Source: DAIDJD01 sp035485275 (GTDB lineage Bacteria; Oederibacteriota; JAJYGY01; DAIDJD01). Taken from it: a DNA stretch of 64,000 nt. Positions 8,696-16,720 of this stretch are shown piece by piece. The notes under the pieces are model-generated. The model worked only from the letters and a program-made list of their open reading frames with translations. It was not told where the DNA came from and did no database searches. The stretch covers positions 123,162 through 187,161 of the forward strand of contig DATHOE010000031.1 in assembly GCA_035485275.1 (NCBI GenBank), written 5' to 3'. The position numbers and the translations under genes are program-made. The first letter of the stretch is position 1; every line of letters begins with the position of its first letter.

Positions 8696-9928
8696 ATGAT
8701 GACCGTAGCAGGCGGGCAATCGAAGGCGAAGGTTAGTGGCGCCAAGTGCGCCATATGGTTCGCGGTCGTCCTATTCTTCCTGGGTGGCGCGAAGTCCGCC
8801 CACGCCCTGGAGGCCGCCACGCAGAGCGCCGCCCGCCTGACGGACACGGCGGTGACGGCAATGGACTACACCGTGGGTTACCTCTGGCAGCAGCAGGACG
8901 AGGCACCCAGCGCCCTCTATGGCCCCTACGTGGGCATGGACTTCAAGCAGAAGCTCTATGACGACTTCCTGGCCGACATCTCTCTGGACCTCTTCAACAC
9001 TTCCTCGACCGACGAAGGCGTGGATTTGTATCTGGAGCGGGCCGAGGCGAGCTGGCACGGATCCTGGCTGACCCTGTCCGGTGGCCGGCGGGACGTGGGC
9101 GACTTCCTGTCCCCCGGCGAGTATTTCGGCTCCTACCTCACCATGGGCGAGCGGACCGCGGACATGGTCAGCGCCACCCTGCCCTTCAGGCTTTTTGCGG
9201 ACGTTCCGGACGCGGACGCGAGCGTGACCGCGCCCTACAACGCCGTGTCCGTCGTCTACATCCCCAACCTTTTAAGCGCGGCAAAGACGGACCTGGACGG
9301 CCAGGAGGGCGTCGTCCTGGGCCAGCTCCGGGTCCGCTTCGGCGTGGCGGGCAGCTCGTCGGACCTGACCCTCAACGTCAGCCGGGGCCTCCAGGACTAT
9401 TTCCAATACAGCTCGGTCTCAGAAGGGGGCGGCTTGGACGCCTCCTACGCCTTCACCTACAAGTTCGCCCAGGTATGGGGCGAATACGCTGTCCAGGACA
9501 TGAGTTTCTGGGATTCCACCCAGGTCGCCACCGCGGGCGTGCGCCTGGACATACACAAGATCACCTTCGGCCTGCTGGACAGCCTGGACGGGGAATACCA
9601 ACAGCCTCTGAGCGACGACCCCGACAACCCCTTCACCGGGGGCTATCCCCAGGACCCCACCCAGGCCCAGACGCCGCAGGGCGTCTGGTTCGTCCACCTT
9701 GTCCACAAGACCAACGCACGCCAGCCGACCCAGCCCGCGCGCTTCTTCTACGGGGTCGCCCTGACGAACAGCATGGGCGATTACACCCTGGCCCGGCTGC
9801 GCGAAGGCTCCATCAGCGAGCCCGTGGCCCCCGGCTATGGCGCGGCGACCCGCGTCGGCTTCCTGCCTTTCGTGGCAGCCGCTTACAGCTGCATCGCCGT
9901 GCAGGCCGACGCGGGCTATGAGTTCTAG
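8696..9928 (+). CDS. Porin-like outer-membrane barrel encoded in the secretion operon
   Basis: The protein is 410 aa. A long basic n-region is followed by a hydrophobic core (IWFAVVLFFLGGAKSAHA) as signal peptide. The rest is beta-rich with porin-like features (GVDLYLERAEASWHGSWLTLSGGRRDVGDFLSPGEYF) and a C-terminal aromatic (AGYEF). It begins 4 bp after the pilin stop and its end overlaps the next gene by 11 bp, so it is co-translated with the T4SS genes. A barrel of this size is not a standard VirB component; it may replace the missing VirB7/9/10 outer-membrane core or bind recipient surfaces. Start may be 8696 or 8699 (ATGATG). Confidence 0.55.
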   Translation: MMTVAGGQSKAKVSGAKCAIWFAVVLFFLGGAKSAHALEAATQSAARLTDTAVTAMDYTVGYLWQQQDEAPSALYGPYVGMDFKQKLYDDFLADISLDLFNTSSTDEGVDLYLERAEASWHGSWLTLSGGRRDVGDFLSPGEYFGSYLTMGERTADMVSATLPFRLFADVPDADASVTAPYNAVSVVYIPNLLSAAKTDLDGQEGVVLGQLRVRFGVAGSSSDLTLNVSRGLQDYFQYSSVSEGGGLDASYAFTYKFAQVWGEYAVQDMSFWDSTQVATAGVRLDIHKITFGLLDSLDGEYQQPLSDDPDNPFTGGYPQDPTQAQTPQGVWFVHLVHKTNARQPTQPARFFYGVALTNSMGDYTLARLREGSISEPVAPGYGAATRVGFLPFVAAAYSCIAVQADAGYEF

Positions 9929-10535
9929 GGTCTTGCTCGCCCTGCCGGTCCTGCTGATGACCGGCGCAGCTATCGCCGATCCGACGGTCCCCAGGCACGC
10001 CACGCCGGACGACATGGAGCTGTCCGTGGCGGACGCCTTCGACCGCGCCACGACCGTCATCCAGGGATTGGCCGACATGACCACCGCCGCCCAGCCCTAC
10101 GATCTCGGGCAGGCGGACGGCGACAGTGAGGCCCACCGCGCCCGCCACCACCGTCACAGCCCGGCCAAGGCTGCCGCGCCGCTGGCCGTCCCAGGTCCGG
10201 TATGGAGGGGAAGGCACATCGGTCCCCTGGAGCGGAGCACGGTCTTTGCCGTGTTCCAGGTGACCGTCGACGAGACGTCGCCGCACAGCTTTGACGTGAC
10301 CGTGATTTCTTCCGGCTTTTGCGAGGAGGTGGACGTGAAGGACAGGGGCACCCAGAAGGTGCTGGCGACCGAGAGCCTGGACGACGAAAAGCTGTTCAAG
10401 GTCTCCGTGGCGGGACACGCCCTGGACGGGAACGTGGAGCTGTCCATCGGCGTTCTTGACCCCGACGACCCGGATTCCCTGCATTTCGCCGCCGTCCCCA
10501 TCTTGGGCGGGACCGGTCTCATGCTTTCGCGCTAG
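9918..10535 (+). CDS. Exported protein of unknown function, T4SS operon
   Basis: This 205-aa protein has a signal peptide (MSSRVLLALPVLLMTGAAIA). The ATG at 9918 is inside the 3' end of the barrel gene (11-bp overlap), which fixes the start. The middle is His/Ala-rich and poorly ordered (HRARHHRHSPAKAAAP). The C-terminal about 110 residues look like a beta-sandwich (STVFAVFQVTVDE, FDVTVISSGFCEEVDVKD, VELSIGVLD). It is not recognisable as VirB9 or VirB5, though a periplasmic T4SS subunit is the simplest inference from its place in the operon. Confidence 0.55.
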   Translation: MSSRVLLALPVLLMTGAAIADPTVPRHATPDDMELSVADAFDRATTVIQGLADMTTAAQPYDLGQADGDSEAHRARHHRHSPAKAAAPLAVPGPVWRGRHIGPLERSTVFAVFQVTVDETSPHSFDVTVISSGFCEEVDVKDRGTQKVLATESLDDEKLFKVSVAGHALDGNVELSIGVLDPDDPDSLHFAAVPILGGTGLMLSR

Positions 10536-10544
10536 GGGGCCGAT

Positions 10545-11489
10545 GTGAAAAACGTACTTTGTATGACAGCGGTCATGGCCTTATCTATCCCGGCCTGGGG
10601 CGCCTTGGACCTCGGCTCGGCCGACCAGAACGTCCAGCAGCAGCAGGACGACATGACCAATTTTTTCAATGACCTGGCCCGCGGGAAGCCGGTCCTGAGC
10701 ATCCGCCGGGCGGCGGCCACGGTGCGGCGCATCAAGCCCCGGCTGCCGGAGAACATGTGGCAGGAGGGGCTTGAGGACCCCTGCAAGCGGGCCGCGGCCT
10801 TGAACGCCGCCAAGGCGCTGGCCGGCTCCGGGCTCGCCTCGGTGGGATCGTCCATGGCGGGACCCATGTCGACGATGCTCTCCCAGACTGCGGCGCAGAT
10901 GATCGCCACGGGTGACGCGCAGTTCATGTCCGTGGGCGAGTCACTGCAGCAGGAAAGCGCCGCCATCGGCACCAACAACCAGGAGGCGGCCCAAACCGCG
11001 GCGGACCAGGTCAACGCCACGGACATGCCGGACGTGTCCGGCTATGCCCCTACCACCGGGGACGTCACCTACACCAACGCCGTTTCGTCGGCCACGTCCC
11101 AGGTCATCGGTTCCGTCCTGACGGCCGTGGGAACGGTCGCCGGAGGAGTGATTGGCGCCTATACCTCCTTCGGGGGCGGCACCGCGATCGGTGCGATGTA
11201 CGGGGCCTCGCTGGGCTCCCTGGCGGGGAACGCCATCGGCTCGGCCGTCCAGGGCACCCAGCCCGACAACTCCGGTCTGGAATCGGCGGCCCTGGCCGAT
11301 GGCTCCCAGTTGGCCCAATCCGCCGCCATGAAGGCTTTGACGCCGTCGCCTTCGCAGTCAGGAAATGCCTCCTCGCAAAACGGCGGGACAGGCGCCGTGA
11401 ACGCGGCGCCTTCGGGCAACGGCACGATTTCCGGCTCGACGACCTCCGGCAACAACACGGGAGCACTGGGAGGCGCGTCGAACCTATGA
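10545..11489 (+). CDS. Exported glycine-zipper protein, T4SS operon
   Basis: The protein is 314 aa with a GTG start preceded by AGGGGGCC; the nearby ATG at 10543 is followed at once by a stop. There is a signal peptide to WGALD, then a helical segment rich in Gln and Arg (VQQQQDDMTNFFNDLARGK), a glycine-zipper stretch at about residues 190-240 (GTVAGGVIGAY, GGGTAIGAMYGASLGSLAGNAIG) and a Ser/Gly/Asn-rich tail. Glycine zippers insert into or line membranes. It could be a VirB5-like or channel-associated component; the family is not recognised. The stop overlaps the next start by 4 bp (ATGA). Confidence 0.55.
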   Translation: MKNVLCMTAVMALSIPAWGALDLGSADQNVQQQQDDMTNFFNDLARGKPVLSIRRAAATVRRIKPRLPENMWQEGLEDPCKRAAALNAAKALAGSGLASVGSSMAGPMSTMLSQTAAQMIATGDAQFMSVGESLQQESAAIGTNNQEAAQTAADQVNATDMPDVSGYAPTTGDVTYTNAVSSATSQVIGSVLTAVGTVAGGVIGAYTSFGGGTAIGAMYGASLGSLAGNAIGSAVQGTQPDNSGLESAALADGSQLAQSAAMKALTPSPSQSGNASSQNGGTGAVNAAPSGNGTISGSTTSGNNTGALGGASNL

Positions 11490-13141
11490 GGCGGCGTCTC
11501 CATTTCGTCCTGGCCCTGCTCCTATGCCTCGCCCTCACGGGCTGGCTCCGCGCCACGGCGGAGACGGACCAGGCGACCGCCAGCGGCATCGGAAACATCT
11601 TCGCCAACTTCGCCCAGTTCGTGACTCAGGGCGTGGTCTTCGGCTTCAGCGGCATCATCCTCATCATATGGATCGCCGCCACCTGGACCGTGCTCAAGCT
11701 CTACGTCGTCATCGGCAATTACATCCTGCCCGTCTGGGACGTGACCAGCGGCCAGGGGGCGACCTTCGCCGGGCAGTCCCTTCCGTCCTTCATGTGCGTC
11801 GACCCCGGCTGGGCGTCCAACGTGACCACGCTGGGCTCGGTCTTCTTCTGCGTCGCCGTGGTGCTGACCTTCGTCGTGATCTCCGGGGACAGCCTCAAGG
11901 TGGCCCTCGCCAACGAGGACGGGACCCGGCTTTTCGCCGGTTTCGGCTACGCCTTCGGAGCCATGGTCCTATATCCCTACCTCTACACCGGCGTCATCCT
12001 TCTCGCCAACGAGATGACCCTTTTGGTCCACAACTACACCACCCAGTTCCCCCAGAGCGCCACGTCCATCCTGAGCGCCCTGACCCAGACCTCCGTGTTC
12101 GGGACCATGTCCCCTGCCACGCAGCAGCAGATCGGGGTCGGTACTATCAACGTCGTCTCTCCCACGGGCACGCTGACCAGCGGCAACACCCTCGATCCCC
12201 AGACCCTTTGGAACGGGCTCTTCGGCGTCAACAACAACGTGAGCGCGGGCAGCATCTGGACCACCGCCGCGACCTACGTCACGTCCAGCATCGAGATGTG
12301 CGTGTCCCGGCTGATCCAGATCGTGCTGTGCGTCATGGGCATCTTCGAGCTGGTCGCCCTCCTCCTGATGAAGGGCGCCCAGGTCGCGGGCTTGGTCGTC
12401 AACTATTACCTCGGCATCCTCGCCTGCGCCATGCTGGCGAGCCCCGGAACCCGGCCCATCTTTTTCCAGTGGCTGAAGTCGTTCGTGGAGCTTTGCTTCT
12501 GGGGTTTCATCTGGGCCATCCTCCTGCTGGCGACCTGGCTCATCGTGGGCGTCTGCAACAGCCTCCAGGGCCTCGACGGGACCCTGGTGGGCGCCTTCCT
12601 CTTTCCCATGCTGCTCTTCGGGACACTCAAGAAATTCCGCGAGGTGGCGGGCATCATCGGCGGCTTCGCCGTGACCGGTGCCATCGCCGCCGGAGTGGGC
12701 CGGGCCCTGGAGTCCGGGTTCAAGGAGCACCAGCAGACCGGCGTGGTGGCCGTGGGCAAGGGCATGGAGCACGGCGGAAATTTCGGCGCCAAGGCCATCG
12801 GCGGGGTGACGGATGCGGCCAGCAGGGCGGCCTTGGTCGTGCCCGGCGTCGGGTCCGTGGCCGCGGGGGGCATTAAGGCCGTGGGCGCGGCGGCCCAGGT
12901 CGGCGCCCGGGCCACGGCCCTGGCGGGCCACACCCTGTCCGGCTTGGCTCAGCCGCGCGGACGCGGGCCCGCCGATTACATGAGGAACGGAGGGCGCTGG
13001 GGGGCCGAAGGCCCGCCAGCCTCCCAACAGGCCTCCTCGGCTCCGGAAGGTCCGGGAAAGCGTTCTTTTTCCGGGCGGCAGCAAGGCAATCCGAAAGGCG
13101 GACCAAAGACAACGGGCGGCGGCCCTGCAAAGGCCGTCTGA
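11486..13141 (+). CDS. VirB6/TrbL-like polytopic inner-membrane protein of T4SS
   Basis: This 551-aa protein has an N-terminal signal-like segment and about six to eight hydrophobic helices between residues 45 and 395 (for example VFGFSGIILIIWIAATWTVL, SVFFCVAVVLTFVVI, FWGFIWAILLLATWLIVGV). A Gly/Ala-rich cytoplasmic tail follows (TGAIAAGVGRALESGF and AASRAALVVPGVGSVAAGGI), then a basic disordered end. This is the architecture of VirB6/TrbL, which forms the inner-membrane part of the translocation channel. Translational coupling (ATGA) to the upstream gene and a VirB3/VirB4 pair downstream support the call. Confidence 0.75.
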   Translation: MRRRLHFVLALLLCLALTGWLRATAETDQATASGIGNIFANFAQFVTQGVVFGFSGIILIIWIAATWTVLKLYVVIGNYILPVWDVTSGQGATFAGQSLPSFMCVDPGWASNVTTLGSVFFCVAVVLTFVVISGDSLKVALANEDGTRLFAGFGYAFGAMVLYPYLYTGVILLANEMTLLVHNYTTQFPQSATSILSALTQTSVFGTMSPATQQQIGVGTINVVSPTGTLTSGNTLDPQTLWNGLFGVNNNVSAGSIWTTAATYVTSSIEMCVSRLIQIVLCVMGIFELVALLLMKGAQVAGLVVNYYLGILACAMLASPGTRPIFFQWLKSFVELCFWGFIWAILLLATWLIVGVCNSLQGLDGTLVGAFLFPMLLFGTLKKFREVAGIIGGFAVTGAIAAGVGRALESGFKEHQQTGVVAVGKGMEHGGNFGAKAIGGVTDAASRAALVVPGVGSVAAGGIKAVGAAAQVGARATALAGHTLSGLAQPRGRGPADYMRNGGRWGAEGPPASQQASSAPEGPGKRSFSGRQQGNPKGGPKTTGGGPAKAV

Positions 13142-13164
13142 CCAAACCGATCCAAAGGCGGGAT

Positions 13165-13527
13165 ATGGCTCTGGACCTGAACGACAAAATCAAGTTGTGG
13201 GGCGGTTTCACCCAAGGGGAGCTTTACCTGGCCGCGGGCGTCCTCGCGGGCCTGTTCTTCCTCTGCTTTCTGGGCCTGTCCCGCCTGACCGGAAATCTTG
13301 CCCTGGGTTTCGCGGTGTTCTGCGGCTTCGCTGGCCCCTGGCTCTGGTTCGTGCTGTACCGCCGCGATCTGCCGAAGGGCTACCTGCTGCGGCGATTCCG
13401 CCAGGAGGGGAAGTTTCTGTTCTTCACCGTGGGTTCGGTGCGCGGGGTGGACCTGTACGTGCCGCCGCTCGCGGGCAGGGCGCGGTCCTGGGCCGAGGAT
13501 TTCGAGGGCGGAAACCATGGCTCCTAG
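13165..13527 (+). CDS. VirB3-like small inner-membrane T4SS protein
   Basis: This 120-aa protein has a short cytoplasmic N-terminus, two adjacent membrane helices at about residues 18-65 (LYLAAGVLAGLFFLCFLGLS and LALGFAVFCGFAGPWLWFVL) and a cytoplasmic C-terminal part (RRDLPKGYLLRRFRQEGKF). This matches VirB3/TraL/PrgI-type proteins, which sit beside the VirB4 ATPase. Its end overlaps the VirB4 start by 11 bp, the usual virB3-virB4 arrangement. Ribosome site AAAGGCGGG precedes the ATG. Confidence 0.7.
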   Translation: MALDLNDKIKLWGGFTQGELYLAAGVLAGLFFLCFLGLSRLTGNLALGFAVFCGFAGPWLWFVLYRRDLPKGYLLRRFRQEGKFLFFTVGSVRGVDLYVPPLAGRARSWAEDFEGGNHGS

Positions 13528-16111
13528 CGTCGGCAGCATGGCGGATTTGGTGAAGATCCCGCGCGTCATCGACGGCCACTTGGTCGTGGACGAGAAGGAC
13601 GTGGTCGCGGTGTACCGCGTCACGTCCAAGCTCAACCCGGTCACGGCCGACGGCCGGGACCTGGACGCGGCCGTGCAGCGCCTCACCGGCGCTCTCAACG
13701 CGTTGAGGGCCGGGGAGCGCATCCAGGTCGTCGTGGATTGCCGCCGCTACGATCCCGCGGCCGACATCCTGAAGATGAACCAGAGGATCAGCCCGGACGC
13801 GGCGCCGGGCTTCCGCAGCTACTATCCCGCCGTGCTCCAGGAGTCCTTCGAGAACTATTGCCGCTGGTCCTTCGTGCCGGTCCTCAGCTACTACCTTCTG
13901 TTCAGCTACCAGGCCCCGCGCGGGCGCATGGACGGGTCCCCGGAGCCCAGCCTGGTGCAGAGAGCCGCCGAGGTGGACCGCAGGGCCGGGGATTTCCTCA
14001 CGGCCATGACGGACGCCAACATCAAGGTCTCCGCCCTGACCGAGCGGGAGATCGTGGAGCTGCTGGACGAGGCCCTCAACCCCTCGCGCCTGGCGCCTCT
14101 GCCGCCGGAGGCCCTGGCCGAGGCCGGGGCGGCCTCCGGCGTGAGGCCCAGCCGCGCGGAGCTGCTCCTGCGCTCGCCGATCGCCAATCCCGCGCCCAAG
14201 CCGGGCCGCCGCTACGACCACCTCCAGGTCGGCAGCATGCTGGTCCGATCGTTCAGCTTCATCCGCGTCCCCGGCGCGAACATACAGCGCTCCATCAGCG
14301 ACCTCATCCTGTCCCAGACGGCCTTCCGCTTCGCCTTCCACGTCGAGGGTCTGAGCCAGGAGCGCACCCGGGAATTCATCGAGAAGAAGCGTTCCGCCGC
14401 CGTGGGCGCGGTGATGATCGGCCAGGGCAGGGGCACCCAAGGTAGCGAGGAACAGGCCAGCGAATACGACCAGCTCCTACGCCGGGCCTCCCGCAGGGAG
14501 GTCCGTTTCTGCAAGTGGTCCGGCTATCTGACCGTGTTCGGCAAGGACGAGGGGGAGATCCAGGCCAAGGGCGCGGAACTGTCGTCGGCTTTCGCGGATT
14601 TGGTCCCGGACGAAGGGGTGTACCGCCAAGTGGAATACTGGCTGAGCGCCCTGCCGCTGGGCGTGGATGCGGCGGGCACGCCCCTCTGGGCCGAGACCAC
14701 GGGCGTGGCCGGGCTGATGCCCTTTTTCGACTTCGACAGCAACAGCCCGGAGGGCGGGACCCTGCTGGGCTTCGGCCCGGCCAACCAGCCCGTGTTCTGG
14801 GACCCTTGGAGCCGGGAAGTCATCAACGGAAACATCTTCGTCTGCGGCAGCCCCGGCAGCGGCAAGAGCTTCGGCATCAACAACAACCTCAACCGCCTGG
14901 CGCCGCAGGCCTTCGACGTGTCGGTCATCGACAAGGCCAAGAGCTACAAGTTCTCCTGCCTGGCCGCCGGCGGGGACTACGTCGAATGGGACCTGGAGGG
15001 CCGCTACGCGGTGAACGTCTGGGACGTGCTGCCCCATGACCGGGGCCTGGTCATAGACATGGAGGACTTCAACGACCTGGACGAGCAGGGAACCGTCAAG
15101 GCGGACAAGATCGAGGCGATTTTGGGCCTGGCCGAGGTCTTCATGGCCGAGGCCGGCCAGTCCCTGCCCAAGATCGAGCGCTCCCTGCTCCTGGAGGCCG
15201 TGCAGCAGACCTACCACCGTTTCCTCCTCTTCTGGGAGGACGTGGAGGCGGAATGGGCGGCCCGTGAGCAGGCGGCCCGCAGGAAGTCGGACCGTTTCAC
15301 GGTCCCGGTCCCGGCCGAGCGCCGGGCCCTGGTCCAGGCCTCCATCCCGACCTTCACGGAACTGGCCGTGGTCCTGCGCGAGAGCGTCGAGAAGGACCCG
15401 GACCACCAGTACGCGGGCCGCCGGCGCGACCTGCTCCAGAAGCTCCAGCCCGCGGTCAGCGGCAACCTGAAGGGCCTGGTCAACCGCCGCACGACCCTAA
15501 AGGCGGAGGGCCGCATGCGGGTCTTCGACATCTCCAGCCTGCCGGAGAACGCCGAGATCCAGGGGTTGGCCATGCAGATCGTCACGACGTGGCTGATGAC
15601 CCACTGGCGCAAGAACAAGGCCCGCGGCGTCCGCCAGATAGCCGTGCTCGACGAGCTGTACTTCTTCATGCTCTTCAAGAGTGGCCGGACCATGCTGGAC
15701 AACCTTTCCAGGCGCAGCCGCCACCTTGGGCTGGCCTGCATTATGGCGACCCAGCAGCTCGACGACGTGCTGCTTTATCCCGAGACGCCCTCGATTTTGC
15801 GGAACGCGCCGACCAAGGTGCTATACCAGCAGGACAAGTCCGTGGTCGAGAAGCTTACCGGCCTTTTGGGCCTCAGCGACCAGGAGCAGGCCCATTTGGC
15901 CTCCCTGCGCACGGTCAAGGGCCAGTTCTCCAACTGCCTCTACCTCTACGGCTCCAAGCGCAACATCCTCACCATCCGCGCGGACCCGGCCACGCGCTGG
16001 CTCAACACCACGGAGCCCAACTTCGACCTGCCCCGAAGGGACAAGGCCCTGGCCCAGGCGGGCGGGGACCCCTGGGAAGCCGTCAAACTGCTCATCGCCC
16101 AGGGAGCCTAA
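13517..16111 (+). CDS. virB4: VirB4/TraC-family T4SS ATPase
   Basis: The protein is 864 aa, the usual VirB4 length. The Walker A motif GSPGSGKS lies at residues 444-451 and the Walker B VLDELYFFM at about 711-718 (Asp712-Glu713), followed by the RSRHLGLACIMATQQLDD segment diagnostic of VirB4/TraC. The N-terminal third is the VirB3-contacting domain. It powers pilus assembly and substrate transfer at the inner membrane. The ATG at 13517 was chosen over longer in-frame extensions because it lies at the virB3 overlap and the protein then begins in VirB4 fashion (ADLVKIPRVIDG). This is the best-supported member of the operon. Confidence 0.92.
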   Translation: MAPSVGSMADLVKIPRVIDGHLVVDEKDVVAVYRVTSKLNPVTADGRDLDAAVQRLTGALNALRAGERIQVVVDCRRYDPAADILKMNQRISPDAAPGFRSYYPAVLQESFENYCRWSFVPVLSYYLLFSYQAPRGRMDGSPEPSLVQRAAEVDRRAGDFLTAMTDANIKVSALTEREIVELLDEALNPSRLAPLPPEALAEAGAASGVRPSRAELLLRSPIANPAPKPGRRYDHLQVGSMLVRSFSFIRVPGANIQRSISDLILSQTAFRFAFHVEGLSQERTREFIEKKRSAAVGAVMIGQGRGTQGSEEQASEYDQLLRRASRREVRFCKWSGYLTVFGKDEGEIQAKGAELSSAFADLVPDEGVYRQVEYWLSALPLGVDAAGTPLWAETTGVAGLMPFFDFDSNSPEGGTLLGFGPANQPVFWDPWSREVINGNIFVCGSPGSGKSFGINNNLNRLAPQAFDVSVIDKAKSYKFSCLAAGGDYVEWDLEGRYAVNVWDVLPHDRGLVIDMEDFNDLDEQGTVKADKIEAILGLAEVFMAEAGQSLPKIERSLLLEAVQQTYHRFLLFWEDVEAEWAAREQAARRKSDRFTVPVPAERRALVQASIPTFTELAVVLRESVEKDPDHQYAGRRRDLLQKLQPAVSGNLKGLVNRRTTLKAEGRMRVFDISSLPENAEIQGLAMQIVTTWLMTHWRKNKARGVRQIAVLDELYFFMLFKSGRTMLDNLSRRSRHLGLACIMATQQLDDVLLYPETPSILRNAPTKVLYQQDKSVVEKLTGLLGLSDQEQAHLASLRTVKGQFSNCLYLYGSKRNILTIRADPATRWLNTTEPNFDLPRRDKALAQAGGDPWEAVKLLIAQGA

Positions 16112-16120
16112 GGAGGGACC

Positions 16121-16720
16121 ATGCCCGAAGACCTTTACGCCATGAATCCGGCCAGCCGCCTGACCCCGGTGGGCCCGCCCAAGAGGCCGGGGAAGGCCAA
16201 GGGCCCCTGGTTGTCCGTGGCCGTGGTCGCGGGGGTGCTTCTGTTCGTGTTCCTCGTCGTGAGGTTCGTGCTGCCCGGCCGTTCTGCCGCGGCGGCCCAG
16301 CCGGCCGAGATGCTGGGGGCCGACGCGCGGCCCGGAACCGAGGAGGAGCTCGTCACGTTCGCGGGCAAGTTCCTGATGAACTACTACAACTACTCCGCCC
16401 CGCTGTACCAGGCCGCCGTGCAACGGGCCGAGGACATGATGACGCCCGAGCTTCAGGAGCACTACCAGGCCCACGCCCTGGACCAGGACTTCATCCACCT
16501 GCTCCAGACCGACCAGGTCTCCACGGACGGCTTCCGCATCACGCCGGGCAGCTACCTCTTCGCCCAGGACGGCAAGACCCATTGGCTCCAGCTGACCGGC
16601 TCCATGACCTACACCACGGGCGTGAACGGGGCCCAGGCGCTGTGGCCCATGACCGTCCTGCTGGAGATCGTGGAGACCGACCAGGGCTTCAAGGTGAACA
16701 ACGTCAAGGGCCTGCGGTGA
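16121..16720 (+). CDS. VirB8/TraE-like bitopic T4SS protein
   Basis: This 199-aa protein has a cytoplasmic proline-rich N-terminus, one membrane helix at about residues 28-50 (WLSVAVVAGVLLFVFLVVRFVL) and a periplasmic domain of about 140 residues with NTF2-like alternation (FLMNYYNYSAPLYQAAVQRAEDMM, then strands THWLQLTGSMTY and VLLEIVETDQGFKVNNV). That is the VirB8/TrbF/TraE layout, an assembly factor linking inner and outer parts of the channel. Sequence similarity is weak, so the call rests on topology and position directly after virB4. AGGAGGG ribosome site; its stop overlaps the next GTG start. Confidence 0.6.
   Translation: MPEDLYAMNPASRLTPVGPPKRPGKAKGPWLSVAVVAGVLLFVFLVVRFVLPGRSAAAAQPAEMLGADARPGTEEELVTFAGKFLMNYYNYSAPLYQAAVQRAEDMMTPELQEHYQAHALDQDFIHLLQTDQVSTDGFRITPGSYLFAQDGKTHWLQLTGSMTYTTGVNGAQALWPMTVLLEIVETDQGFKVNNVKGLR

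Noticed and set aside
11524..12876. Plus-strand frame of 450 codons inside the VirB6-like gene
   Set aside because: Arg/His-rich translation with no hydrophobic or family pattern; the VirB6-like frame has clear membrane helices.
15589..16716. In-frame extension upstream of the GGDEF gene into virB4 and virB8-like
   Set aside because: The residues are Arg/Pro-rich noise and overlap two well-supported genes in other frames; the GTG at 16717 is at the coupling overlap.
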